Assembly: GCF_014054725.1 (NCBI RefSeq)
Contig: NZ_CP059563.1
Span: 957,749-1,021,748, forward strand
Source of the DNA: Conchiformibius steedae
Lineage (GTDB): Bacteria; Pseudomonadota; Gammaproteobacteria; Burkholderiales; Neisseriaceae
DNA length: 64,000 bases
Direction: 5' to 3'
Every line of letters starts with the position of its first letter. The first letter of the stretch is position 1. Made by a program: the position numbers and the translations under genes. Below are positions 1-8,261 of the stretch, piece after piece. A model generated the notes under the pieces. It was not told the origin of the DNA. It worked only from the letters and a program-made list of their open reading frames with translations, and ran no database searches.

Positions 1-338
1 CGGGTGCGGCAAAAGGCAAAGGCGCTGTTGTTGATGCAGTGGAAGGTGTGTTTGCGCCAATCGGGGGAAAGGCGGTTTTTCCAGCTTTGTATCTGTTGGG
101 GGTCGGATACGCTTATACGGCAGTGTCCGTCGCCGCGGCAGACGGGTTGCCAGTTTTCGTGTTCTTTGCGTCCGTCCATCAGCCATTGTGCGCCCGAAAG
201 GAAAAAACGCATTTGGATGTCGGTGGGTTCGTGGTGGATGTTGAGCACGGTGTAGCTGCCCGCATCGCTGCGGTCGGGCGGGGCGGCGGCTGCGGCGGCA
301 GTCAGAACGACGCAGGCGAGGGCGGACAAAAATTTCAT
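1..338 (-). CDS. Exported hypothetical protein (3' end outside window)
   Basis: The reading frame starts at an ATG on the minus strand (336-338) and stays open to the window edge, giving at least 112 residues. The first ~19 residues (MKFLSALACV... ending in an Ala run) look like a Sec signal peptide, so the product is probably periplasmic or secreted. The mature part contains two cysteines in the visible portion (VCRGDGHC) and a third near the cut end. I recognise no family. It lies downstream of the PatZ-like gene on the same strand, but a hairpin terminator separates them. The C-terminus cannot be judged. Confidence 0.6.
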   Translation of the reverse strand, partial: MKFLSALACVVLTAAAAAAPPDRSDAGSYTVLNIHHEPTDIQMRFFLSGAQWLMDGRKEHENWQPVCRGDGHCRISVSDPQQIQSWKNRLSPDWRKHTFHCINNSAFAFCRT

Positions 339-355
339 GGCGGGGTTCGGATAGG

Positions 356-380
356 AAAAACCCGCCGTCGGGCAGCGGGT
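356..380 (-). terminator. Rho-independent terminator after PatZ-like gene
   Basis: Read on the minus strand, an ACCCGC arm, a 9-nt loop and a GCGGG arm are followed directly by five T. It sits between the end of the PatZ-like gene (493) and the start of the next minus-strand gene (338), so it probably ends the PatZ-like transcript. Confidence 0.6.
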
Positions 381-492
381 CGGAAAAAAAGGGATTTTTC
401 GGATAAAAGCAATTTTTATGCCAAAGCTGCACCATAGGGTGTGCTGCGGCAAGTGCCGTGATTGGTCAGAATCGGGCGCAATGCGGCACGAC

Positions 493-2826
493 TCAGTTTT
501 CGGGGGCGGTTTGTAAATCCAGCAGGGCGCGGACGATGCCGTTGTCGTCGGGATGGGGCGAGAGGGCAAAGCCGAGGGCGCGGGCGAGTTTTTGCATGGG
601 GGTGTTTTCGGCAAGGATTTCGGCGCGCATGTGTTGATAACCGTGATTACGGGCGCGGTCAATCAGGCGTTGCATCAACAGCTTGCCTATGCCTTTGCCT
701 TGCAGGGTGTCGGCTAGGCTGATGCCGAATTCGCAAACGGTTAAATCGGGGTCGGCGGTATAGCCTGCGGTGGCAAGGGGGTGGTTGTCGCTGTTGTGGG
801 CAATCAGGGCAAAATCGCGGGGGTAGTCGGGACGGCTTAAGCGCGACAGTAAGGGCGGCGGCAGGGTGTTTTGGCGCGTACCGAAACGGCGGTAACGGCT
901 TTGTTCGCTTTGTTCGGCGGCAAGGCGGGCGATGAGTTCGGCATCTTCGGGGCGGACGGGGCGCAAGTACAGCGTGGAACAGTCGGGCAAATCCAGCACT
1001 TCTTCGGCATCGGCGGGATAGGCGGCGAACAGGTCGGGGGCGGGCGGGTCGGACACGGTAAAGCGGTCGGGGTCTTGCAGATTGAGTTTGACTTCGCTAC
1101 AGGCAATGCCGTGTTGGACATGGTGGTGCAGATGAAGGGTAAGGCTGTGGATTTCGGGCAGACGCACAAGGATTTCCAAGGTATCGAGCAGCCAGTCGCC
1201 CCAAATCATTTCGGGCAGCGACAGTTCTTGCAGCACGCGGGCAACGGCTTCGGGTTCGGGCGGGGGCAGCAGCGGGCTGTGTGTGCCTGCGGCGTTGGTA
1301 AGGGTAAGGGTGCGCCCGAAACGGGGGTGGTGTTCCCAGTTTAAGGTAAGCTGGCTGGGACTGCGGCTGTCGGACGGGTGCAGTTTGAGGGCGTGCAACA
1401 GGTGTTTGGTGTGGGTTTTGGGAACGGGCAGCGGCAACACGGCAACAGGCAGCAGCGAACGCCATTGGGTGTGCAGTTTGGCGGCGGCGGCGGCGGCGGG
1501 GCGGTAGTCGTAAAAGGGGGAAGTGCGGTAACGCTGCTGCCTGTGCAGGCGGTAACGGTGCAGTTGGGCGAGGGCGTGCAGGGCGTGTTCGGGCTGGCGG
1601 AAGTGTAGGTTTTTATTGGTATAAAAAATTTGGCGCACGGCGGCGGTGTCGGCGCTGCCTAGCCATGCCAACAGCAGGGGTTTGCGGCTGCGCTGCTGCA
1701 GGGCGGAAACGGTTTGGGCGGTGTGCAGGCTGTCGGCGGGATGGCGGCTGTTGTATATCAGTAAAACGGCGTCGTTGTGTTCGTCTTGCAAACAGGCTTC
1801 GGCAGCGGCAGCGAGAATGGGGGCGGGGGTGTCGGCGGGCAGGTTGAGGGGGTTGGCGGGGGCGGTTTTGTGGGGCAGCAAACGGGCGGCGGCACGCACG
1901 GGGCGGGCGGCTTCCAATTCGGTTTGGGCGAGGGTCTGCAGGCTGAGGTTGGCAATTTGGGGGGTGTTGCCCAAAATGGCAACCCGTTTGCCGCGCCCGT
2001 TGCGGTCGGCGTGTATCAACTTGGCGGCAATCAGGAATTCGGTTAGGGTGGCAACGGTTAAAATGTGTTTGCGGGCAAGGGCGCAGGCAAACAGGCGGGC
2101 TTCGGCGGGGTCGGACAGGGTGGGCAGAACCACAACGGGTTTGTGGCGTGCGGCGGAGGTAAGCGCGGCAAGCAGGTCTTGGGCGTGTTCGGCACTGCCG
2201 ATGTGTACCAGCAGGGCGCGGGTGCGGGTTTCGGAAACGATGTAATCGATGATTTGCCCCGTGCTGACGGGATAGGATGGCGGATTAACGGTTAAAAAAC
2301 GGCTGAAAACGATTTGACGGTCGGCGGCGTACTGGCTCATGCAGTCAGCAATATCGGGGGATTGTCCGATGTAGGCGCAGGCGGGGCTGGTGTTGTGCGG
2401 GTTGCCATACAAACCCTGTAATCCCGCCGCAGGCAGCCACAACAGGCGGATACCCGCTTTACGCGCGGTTTCGGCGGCGCGGTCAAATTTGTTACGCATA
2501 TTGGGCGGCGTGTCGGCTTCGCCCACAAACACAATATTTGCCACCCCGTATTTGGCGGCTTCGCGTACAATGGCATTGAGTTTGTCGGCTGCCAAAATCA
2601 CCACCGCGCTGTCGCAGGCGTGGACTTTGCAGGCATCGGCAAGCGTTTCAAACGCCTTGATGCCGCCCACGGTTTTGTGTTGGTTATTTACCGGCACAAT
2701 CAGCGGGGCAGGGCGTTGCGCCAGTAAAAACGAAAACACCTGACGTCCGCTGCTGCCGTAGCGGTCAGACGCGCCGACAACCGCCAGCGATTGCGGGTGA
2801 AACAAAGCATAAAGGGGGTGGGGCAT
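493..2826 (-). CDS. PatZ/Pka-like protein: CoA-binding + C-terminal GNAT acetyltransferase
   Basis: A 777-residue protein if it starts at the ATG at 2826, which has GGAGA just upstream; an in-frame TTG lies four codons earlier. The N-terminus (HPQSLAVVGASDRYGSSGRQV) is the CoA-binding Rossmann fold of NDP-forming acyl-CoA synthetases, followed by succinyl-CoA-ligase-like segments. The last ~150 residues are a GNAT domain (LRPVRPEDAELIARL, then QGKGIGKLLMQRLI acetyl-CoA loop). This is the architecture of protein lysine acetyltransferases of the PatZ type, which acetylate metabolic enzymes such as acetyl-CoA synthetase. It is shorter than E. coli PatZ (886 aa), and the ATP-grasp region between ~430 and ~610 is poorly recognisable, so ligase activity is doubtful. 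It contains a poly-Ala run encoded by a GGC repeat. Confidence 0.75.
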   Translation of the reverse strand: MPHPLYALFHPQSLAVVGASDRYGSSGRQVFSFLLAQRPAPLIVPVNNQHKTVGGIKAFETLADACKVHACDSAVVILAADKLNAIVREAAKYGVANIVFVGEADTPPNMRNKFDRAAETARKAGIRLLWLPAAGLQGLYGNPHNTSPACAYIGQSPDIADCMSQYAADRQIVFSRFLTVNPPSYPVSTGQIIDYIVSETRTRALLVHIGSAEHAQDLLAALTSAARHKPVVVLPTLSDPAEARLFACALARKHILTVATLTEFLIAAKLIHADRNGRGKRVAILGNTPQIANLSLQTLAQTELEAARPVRAAARLLPHKTAPANPLNLPADTPAPILAAAAEACLQDEHNDAVLLIYNSRHPADSLHTAQTVSALQQRSRKPLLLAWLGSADTAAVRQIFYTNKNLHFRQPEHALHALAQLHRYRLHRQQRYRTSPFYDYRPAAAAAAKLHTQWRSLLPVAVLPLPVPKTHTKHLLHALKLHPSDSRSPSQLTLNWEHHPRFGRTLTLTNAAGTHSPLLPPPEPEAVARVLQELSLPEMIWGDWLLDTLEILVRLPEIHSLTLHLHHHVQHGIACSEVKLNLQDPDRFTVSDPPAPDLFAAYPADAEEVLDLPDCSTLYLRPVRPEDAELIARLAAEQSEQSRYRRFGTRQNTLPPPLLSRLSRPDYPRDFALIAHNSDNHPLATAGYTADPDLTVCEFGISLADTLQGKGIGKLLMQRLIDRARNHGYQHMRAEILAENTPMQKLARALGFALSPHPDDNGIVRALLDLQTAPEN
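1480..1497. repeat. (GGC)6 trinucleotide repeat inside PatZ-like gene
   Basis: Six GGC units encode a poly-Ala stretch on the minus strand. Because the unit is three bases, slippage would change Ala number and not the frame. Confidence 0.7.
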
Positions 2827-2900
2827 GGCATTCTCCAAACAGAATGCCGATTATATCGCCAAACCGCCGCTTTGCCGCCGCTGTCTGTTATTTCAAGTAG

Positions 2901-3004
2901 GGTTAATGTGATTTATTTTTCAGACAAGGCGGCGATGCCGCAGACAGTATGCGTAATACAGCAAGGCATTGCCAACGCCGTATGGAAAATCAAGCGCATT
3001 AACC
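2901..3004. repeat. Correia-repeat-like miniature element upstream of glnD
   Basis: A 104-bp segment begins GGTTAATGTG and ends with its near inverted repeat CGCATTAACC; over the outer 22 positions the two ends match at about 18. The interior closely resembles the body of meningococcal Correia (NEMIS/CREE) elements as I remember them: CAAGGCGRCGAWGCCGCAGACAG followed by an imperfect CGCCGTA block. The canonical TATAGTGGATTAAC ends are replaced by GGTTAATG-type ends. It lies immediately before the glnD ribosome binding site (AAGGA, 3007-3011), so it forms the glnD leader. Confidence 0.65.
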
Positions 3005-3017
3005 ATAAGGAAAACCC

Positions 3018-5510
3018 GTGAACGACACCCTAAACGCCCGCAAAACCGCCGCCGCCGAAGCCTACCGCCGCGACCGCAACCCTTACGCCTATTTCCGCGC
3101 CTGCACGCTTGCCCTGCAAGACCGTTTGGCAGACTGGTGGCACACGTTTTTCCCCGACCACGGCACACTGGCATTATTGGCAACAGGCGGATTCGGGCGC
3201 GGCGAAGTGTATCCGCATTCCGATACCGATTTGGCGGTGGTGTCGCCGCAGCCTTTAAGCGCAGACGAACAAGAACGCATCGCCGCGCTGGTGCAAACCC
3301 TGTGGGACCAAGGTTTCGCCCCCGCCGTTAAAAGCGGCAGCATTGAACAATTGTGCCAAGCCGCCCAAAGTGACCTCACCGCCGACACCGCCTTTTTGGA
3401 AGCCCGTTTTTTGTGCGGTAACCCCGACACCGCCGCCGCCTTTATGCGCGAAAACGCCCGCCGCCGCGACACAGTCGGTTTTATTGAAGGCAAACTGCTG
3501 GAAATGGACAAACGCCATGCCCGCCGTGGCGCACTGATGCTGGAACCCGACATTAAAAACGGCGCAGGCGGTTTGCGCGACATCCACACCATGATGTGGC
3601 TGGCAAAAGTACAAGGCATGTCTGCCGATTTTCACGACATGGTACGCCGCGGCGTGATTAGCCGCACCGAAGCAGGTTTGCTGATTTACGGTTACAAAAC
3701 CTTGGCGCGGCTGCGGATTGATTTGCACCTTGCCGCAGGGCGTGCCGAAGAACAATTGCGTTTTGACCTGCAAACCCGTTTGGGTTTGGACGCAGGCGCA
3801 AGCGATGCCCAAAGTGCCTGCGAACAAATTATGGCGCTGTATTACCGCGCCGCCAAAACCGTTTTACAGCTAAACGGCATACTGATTCCCATGTTAAGCG
3901 GGCGCGTGTATTCCCCGTGGCCCCGCACCACCACCCGCATCAACGACGATTACTACACCGTGGACGACCGTTTGGCGTTGCGCGATTTGGGCGCGTTTGC
4001 CAAACAGCCCGAACGCATTTTGGAAATTTTAGAAATCTGGCAAAGCCGCCGCGATTTGACGGGACTTGCCCCCAAAACCTTACGCGCATGGTGGGCAGCC
4101 GCGCAGCAGTCGGGCAAATGCTTGGCAGACAACGACACCAACCGCCGCCGCTTTATCGGTTTTTTTCAGCACGGCAAAGGTTTAACCGCCCTGATGCGCC
4201 ATTTAAACCTGTACGGCATACTTGCCCACTACCTGCCGCAGTGGAAACCCATAGTCGGCTTGCTGCAACACGACCTGTTTCACATTTACCCCGTAGATGA
4301 CCATATCCTTACCGTATTAAGCCACACCCGCCGTTTGGCAATGGAAGAACACGCCCACGAACTGCCGTTTGCCTCTGCCCTGATGCGCGGGTTTGCCCCG
4401 CAATATGTGCTGTACCTTGCTGCGTTGTTGCACGACATCGCCAAAGGGCGCGGCGGCGACCATGCCGAATTAGGCGCACAAGATGCCCGTCAATTTGCCC
4501 TGAAACATCAGTTGCCTGCCGAACACGCTCTTCTGTTGGAATGGCTGGTGGCAGAACACCTGCTGATGTCGCAAACCGCCCAAAAAACCGATTTTTCCGA
4601 CCCCGAAGTGTTGGCACGTTTCTGCGCCCGTGTCGGTAGCCGCGAACGCCTGACTGCCCTTTACCTGCTTACCGTTGCCGATATTCGCGGCACCAATCCC
4701 GAAATTTGGAACGCATGGAAAGCGCAACTGCTGGAACGCCTGTACACCGCCGCTGCCCGCTATTTGGACGGCGAACAAGAACAAGCAGACATCCACACCC
4801 GCCTGCTGGACAGCCTGCCCGAAACCGTCCGCAAACGCTACCGTTCCCTGCGTTCTGCCTTGGGCGAAGCCTGTTTTGCCCGCCACGACGAAGCCGAAAT
4901 GCTGTGGTATGTTCCCCTGCTGATTAACGATTTTGAATCGGCGCGGGTGGCGGTGCGCCCCTTGGCAGACGGCGAAACCGTGCAAGTGCTGGTGTTTATG
5001 CCCGATGGCGAACGCCTGTTTACCCGCTTATGCCGCATTATCGGCGGCTGCGGCGGCGACATTGTGGCGGCGCGTGCCTACATCACCGCCCACGGCTATA
5101 TTTTGGACACCTTTACCGTGCGTCTGCCCGATGCAGCCGATGCCCGCGCCCGCAGCAGCCTGCAAAACAAATTGGAAGCCTTTGTCTGCCGTGGCGAATC
5201 CCCGACTACCCGCCACCTTGCCAAACCGCGCCGCCGCGCCCGCCACCTCCCTATCGTCCCGCGTGTGTACCTGACCGCAGACGAACGGCAAAACGGCTGG
5301 TATCACTTGGAAATCATTGCCGTAAACCGTCCCTTTTTGTTGGCAGACATTACCGAAGTGTTTGCCCTCTGCCAAGTCAGCCTGCGTCATGCCAAAATTT
5401 CCACCATGGCAGACCGCGCCGAAGACAGCTTTTTGATTTTCTGCCCCGAACTTGCCGACCCCATGAAACAATGGGCATTTGTCCGCGCCTTGCGGCAAGG
5501 TTTGGCATAA
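3018..5510 (+). CDS. glnD: Bifunctional [protein-PII] uridylyltransferase/uridylyl-removing enzyme GlnD
   Basis: This 830-residue protein is the nitrogen sensor that adds UMP to PII when glutamine is low and removes it when glutamine is high. The N-terminal nucleotidyltransferase motif is GGFGRGEVYPHSDTD (residues 57-71). A GlnD linker domain follows (GLRDIHTMMWLAK), then an HD phosphohydrolase domain (LLHDIAKGRGGDH, H472-D473). Two ACT domains end the protein (around 655-725 and 760-830). The start is GTG, supported by AAGGA 7 nt upstream and by the normal family N-terminus. A Correia-like element lies immediately upstream and could carry promoter or processing signals for it. Confidence 0.96.
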   Translation: MNDTLNARKTAAAEAYRRDRNPYAYFRACTLALQDRLADWWHTFFPDHGTLALLATGGFGRGEVYPHSDTDLAVVSPQPLSADEQERIAALVQTLWDQGFAPAVKSGSIEQLCQAAQSDLTADTAFLEARFLCGNPDTAAAFMRENARRRDTVGFIEGKLLEMDKRHARRGALMLEPDIKNGAGGLRDIHTMMWLAKVQGMSADFHDMVRRGVISRTEAGLLIYGYKTLARLRIDLHLAAGRAEEQLRFDLQTRLGLDAGASDAQSACEQIMALYYRAAKTVLQLNGILIPMLSGRVYSPWPRTTTRINDDYYTVDDRLALRDLGAFAKQPERILEILEIWQSRRDLTGLAPKTLRAWWAAAQQSGKCLADNDTNRRRFIGFFQHGKGLTALMRHLNLYGILAHYLPQWKPIVGLLQHDLFHIYPVDDHILTVLSHTRRLAMEEHAHELPFASALMRGFAPQYVLYLAALLHDIAKGRGGDHAELGAQDARQFALKHQLPAEHALLLEWLVAEHLLMSQTAQKTDFSDPEVLARFCARVGSRERLTALYLLTVADIRGTNPEIWNAWKAQLLERLYTAAARYLDGEQEQADIHTRLLDSLPETVRKRYRSLRSALGEACFARHDEAEMLWYVPLLINDFESARVAVRPLADGETVQVLVFMPDGERLFTRLCRIIGGCGGDIVAARAYITAHGYILDTFTVRLPDAADARARSSLQNKLEAFVCRGESPTTRHLAKPRRRARHLPIVPRVYLTADERQNGWYHLEIIAVNRPFLLADITEVFALCQVSLRHAKISTMADRAEDSFLIFCPELADPMKQWAFVRALRQGLA

Positions 5511-5546
5511 ATGCCGCGATTTTGCCGCGCTTGCCCGTAAGGGGAC

Positions 5547-5574
5547 TTGCCAGCAGGCATCAGGGCGTTATAAT
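5547..5574 (+). promoter_or_regulatory. Sigma-70-type promoter for the PIN-like gene
   Basis: TTGCCA (5547-5552), a 16-nt spacer and a perfect TATAAT (5569-5574) lie 39 bp before the ATG at 5613, in the gap after glnD. It would drive the downstream gene independently of glnD. Confidence 0.65.
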
Positions 5575-5612
5575 GCACCGTCATTCCCCACATACTGAAG
5601 AAAGGTTTTGTC

Positions 5613-6473
5613 ATGCAACATCTGCTGATTGATTTTGAAACCGTCCAACCCGTCCGCCTCGACAGCTACAACCCCGCCGATACCTGCGTATGGCTGCTGT
5701 TGGGTTCGGCGCAGCAGGAAAGCCTGCCTTTGGATTTGTGCGAATCGCTGTGCCGTTTCGGCAACAACGTCCACTTTGTGCGCGTACGCGGCGGCGCGGG
5801 CGCATTGGCGGTACATTTGGCGTTCCGCTTGGGTAAAATTTTGAGCGACAACCCCGAAGCCACCTTTACCGTTTTGTCTGCCAACGAAGCCTATGACGGT
5901 TTGCTGACCAATCTGTTGCCCGCCACAGGACAGCGCATCACCGCCTTGCCCGATGGCGAAGTTGCCGCTGATGATGAAACCGTCAGCGAAACCGAAACCC
6001 CCGCTGCCGAAGCAGTAGAAGCCGTTGCCGAAGTGGAAGCCGTAGAACAGGTAGAGCAGCAACAACAGGCAGAAGATGCTGCCGAAGCTGTTGAAGAAGC
6101 CCCTGCCGAAGAAAACGCGGTAGAAGAAGTTGCCCCCGTTGAAGAAGTAGCTGAAGAAAGCGTTACCGAAGTGGCAGAAACGGCAGAAGCCGCTGAAGAA
6201 GAAAGCGAAGCCGAACACGTTGGCAATGTGCTGGAAAAATACTATCCCGCCGTGGTGCAGGCAATGAGCCAAAAAGATGCTTACCATCCGCGCCACCGCC
6301 GCAATCTTGCCGCCAATATTGAACGCTATTTGGTGCAATACGAGCACGAAATCGGCGGCTTGAAAAAAGAAGAGCTGGCAGAACAAGTAATTGTGCATTT
6401 GGAACACAACGGCTTGGTAAAAGATTTGGGTGACGGGCTGTTAAGCTATCACTTTGACAGCGCAGCCGAATAA
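5613..6473 (+). CDS. PIN-like domain protein with long acidic linker
   Basis: A 286-residue protein. The first ~105 residues (LIDFETVQP at the start; later VRGGAGALAVHLAFRLGKIL and FTVLSANEAYDGLL) resemble PIN-like/NYN RNase folds of the widespread type that reads DFENVQ ... ALDFHIAYxLG ... SKDxGFD. Some acidic positions of that pattern are replaced (ALAV for ALDF, ANEAYD for KDxGFD), so nuclease activity is uncertain. Residues ~113-205 are a low-complexity Glu/Ala/Val linker, followed by a conserved-looking basic C-terminal domain of ~75 residues (YYPAVVQAMSQKDAYHPRHRR...). It has its own promoter and RBS (GAAAGG) and a strong terminator, so it is a monocistronic gene. Function unknown; RNA-related is my inference. 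Confidence 0.65.
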   Translation: MQHLLIDFETVQPVRLDSYNPADTCVWLLLGSAQQESLPLDLCESLCRFGNNVHFVRVRGGAGALAVHLAFRLGKILSDNPEATFTVLSANEAYDGLLTNLLPATGQRITALPDGEVAADDETVSETETPAAEAVEAVAEVEAVEQVEQQQQAEDAAEAVEEAPAEENAVEEVAPVEEVAEESVTEVAETAEAAEEESEAEHVGNVLEKYYPAVVQAMSQKDAYHPRHRRNLAANIERYLVQYEHEIGGLKKEELAEQVIVHLEHNGLVKDLGDGLLSYHFDSAAE

Positions 6474-6490
6474 TTGTTTTGATAAGAAAC

Positions 6491-6523
6491 ATCGGGTTGG
6501 GAAAATTCCCAGCCCGATTTTTT
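6491..6523 (+). terminator. Strong terminator between convergent genes
   Basis: A 12-bp stem (ATCGGGTTGGGA / TCCCAGCCCGAT with one mismatch) with a short AAAT loop is followed by a T6 run on the plus strand. It ends the PIN-like gene; being palindromic it may also act on the convergent flotillin operon. Confidence 0.85.
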
Positions 6524-6530
6524 GTGCGGA

Positions 6531-8234
6531 TTAAGCGGGATTGGTTTCGTTGGCGATACCGCTTTCAGACGGCAGCGCGGCGGCTTCGGCTTCAATGGTT
6601 TGCGCGGCTTGGCGCACGCTGTGGTGCAAACCTTGCGTTAAGCCGTTGATGTTGCCACCGTCCAAACCGATTTCTTTGAGCAGGCTGTCCACCAGCGGGG
6701 CTTGACTGCGGTAGCGCAGGGCACTGTTGACCATTTGGTCGGCGAGGTTGTCGCCGCTGCCGCCGTCTGCCAAACTACCCGTGCCGCCGCCAAATCCGCC
6801 CAAACCGTTTACCTGCAAAATCTTAATATCGTCAATGTTTTCCATCGGTCGGACGGATTCGCGGATAATATCGGGCAGGCGTTTGAGCAGCGCCAAACGG
6901 ATTTGCATGTCAATTTGTTCGTCCGAAAGGGCATTCGCGGCTTCATTGACGGCGCGTGTGCCTTCGGCTTCTACTTTATATTGCTGTTCCTGCGCCTGTG
7001 CCAGCAGGATTTTGGCATCGGTTTCGCCTTGTGCGGCAATCCGTGCGGCTTCGGCGCGGTCTAATGCGGCTTGTTTTTCGGCTTCGGCGGAAACGGTAAC
7101 GGCAATGGCTTCTTTTTGCGCCGCTTCTTCGGCGGCAATCAGTTCAATGGTTTTGCTGCGCTCGGCGCGTTCGGTTTCGCGCACGGTGACCACGCCTTCT
7201 TCTTCGCGCACGGCTTCGGCACGGGCTTTGTCAGCGGCGGCTTTGGCTTCTGATTCGGCGCGGGATTTTTCGGCAACGGCGATGGCGCGTTCCTGCTCGG
7301 CTAGGGCGAGTGCTTGGGTTTTGCGGATGCTTTCGTTTTCAATATCGCGCTCGGCGGCGATGCGTTTGAGTGAAACTTCGCGTTCGGCGGCAATGCGGGC
7401 TTCGTCTGCTTCGCGCTGTTTGATGGCTTCCTGCTCGGCAATAATGGCGGCTTGCTCGGCGCGGCGGATGGCGATTTCGCGTTCCTGTTCCATTTTGGCG
7501 TATTCTTTGTCGCGCTCAATTTGCAGTTGGGCGCGTTCGGTTTGCAGATTTTTCTGCTCAATGGCGATGGCGTTGTCGCGCTCGATGTCATTGCATTTTT
7601 TCTTATTTAACTCAATAATTTCTGTTAATTTGGTTAAGCCTTGCGAGTCAAAGGCATTGTTGATGTTGAAAAACTCGCGGCTGGTCTGGTCAAAGCGGGT
7701 AAGGGCGATGTTTTCCAGTTCCAAACCGTTTTTATCCAATTCTTCAGCCGCTTGAGCCTGTACGCCACGGATAAACTCAATGCGTTTTTCGTGCATTTCT
7801 TCCATGTCCATTTGCGCGGCGATGGCGCGTAAGGCATTGACCAATTTACCTTCCAGCAGTTCTTTTAAGGCTTCGCGGTTTTGGGTGCGCGTACCCAGCG
7901 TTTGCGCGGCAATGCCGATGCTGGTGGCGGTGGGACGCACACGCACAAAGAATTCGGCAATCACATCAATACGCATACGGTCGCGGGTAAGCAGCGAATC
8001 GGTTTCTTCGCAGGGAATTGCCAAGGCAATGGTTTGCATATTGATGTCCATCACCTGTTGAAAAATCGGCAGCACAATCACGCCGCCGCTGATGATGATT
8101 CTTTCGCCGCCCAAACCCGTGCGCACCAGCGCGGTTTCTTTATTGGCGTGGCGGTAGTAGTTGTTAAACAGGTAAAACAGGGTCAGCGCAAGCGCAGCAA
8201 AAGCGGCAAGTATCAGAATGGTGCTGAGCGACAT
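6531..8234 (-). CDS. Flotillin / YqiK-like SPFH-domain membrane protein
   Basis: A 567-residue protein with one N-terminal membrane segment (residues ~3-25, LSTILILAAFAALALTLFYL), an SPFH/Band-7 domain (~30-210, with the typical start ALVRTGLGGERIIISGGVIV), and a long Glu/Ala/Lys/Arg-rich coiled coil (~215-420). The C-terminal flotillin region contains NGLGGFGGG. Flotillins oligomerise on the inner membrane and scaffold lipid-ordered domains. It is the last gene of a four-gene operon with a membrane M48 protease and two YbjQ-family proteins, which suggests a membrane-quality-control role by analogy with SPFH-protease partnerships. A copy of the classical GCCGTCTGAA uptake word (reverse strand, 6564-6573) lies near its 3' end. 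Confidence 0.88.
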   Translation of the reverse strand: MSLSTILILAAFAALALTLFYLFNNYYRHANKETALVRTGLGGERIIISGGVIVLPIFQQVMDINMQTIALAIPCEETDSLLTRDRMRIDVIAEFFVRVRPTATSIGIAAQTLGTRTQNREALKELLEGKLVNALRAIAAQMDMEEMHEKRIEFIRGVQAQAAEELDKNGLELENIALTRFDQTSREFFNINNAFDSQGLTKLTEIIELNKKKCNDIERDNAIAIEQKNLQTERAQLQIERDKEYAKMEQEREIAIRRAEQAAIIAEQEAIKQREADEARIAAEREVSLKRIAAERDIENESIRKTQALALAEQERAIAVAEKSRAESEAKAAADKARAEAVREEEGVVTVRETERAERSKTIELIAAEEAAQKEAIAVTVSAEAEKQAALDRAEAARIAAQGETDAKILLAQAQEQQYKVEAEGTRAVNEAANALSDEQIDMQIRLALLKRLPDIIRESVRPMENIDDIKILQVNGLGGFGGGTGSLADGGSGDNLADQMVNSALRYRSQAPLVDSLLKEIGLDGGNINGLTQGLHHSVRQAAQTIEAEAAALPSESGIANETNPA

Positions 8235-8261
8235 GGCGAAATTCCTTGTGGGTAAAGGGGA

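Noticed and set aside
1480..1497. GGC repeat as a phase-variation tract
   Set aside because: A three-base unit keeps the frame, so it can only vary Ala number.
1646..2245. Plus-strand open frame opposite the PatZ-like gene
   Set aside because: Ala/Arg-rich shadow of a GC-rich coding region; the opposite strand has recognisable domains.
5568..6407. Minus-strand open frame opposite the PIN-like gene (279 codons)
   Set aside because: Phe/Gly-rich low complexity produced by the Glu/Ala linker codons; it crosses the promoter region and has no RBS or family resemblance.
6727..7755. Long plus-strand open frame opposite the flotillin gene (342 codons)
   Set aside because: The translation is Ser/Ala-rich low complexity, the mirror of the repetitive coiled-coil codons on the other strand. 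The flotillin frame has clear domains.
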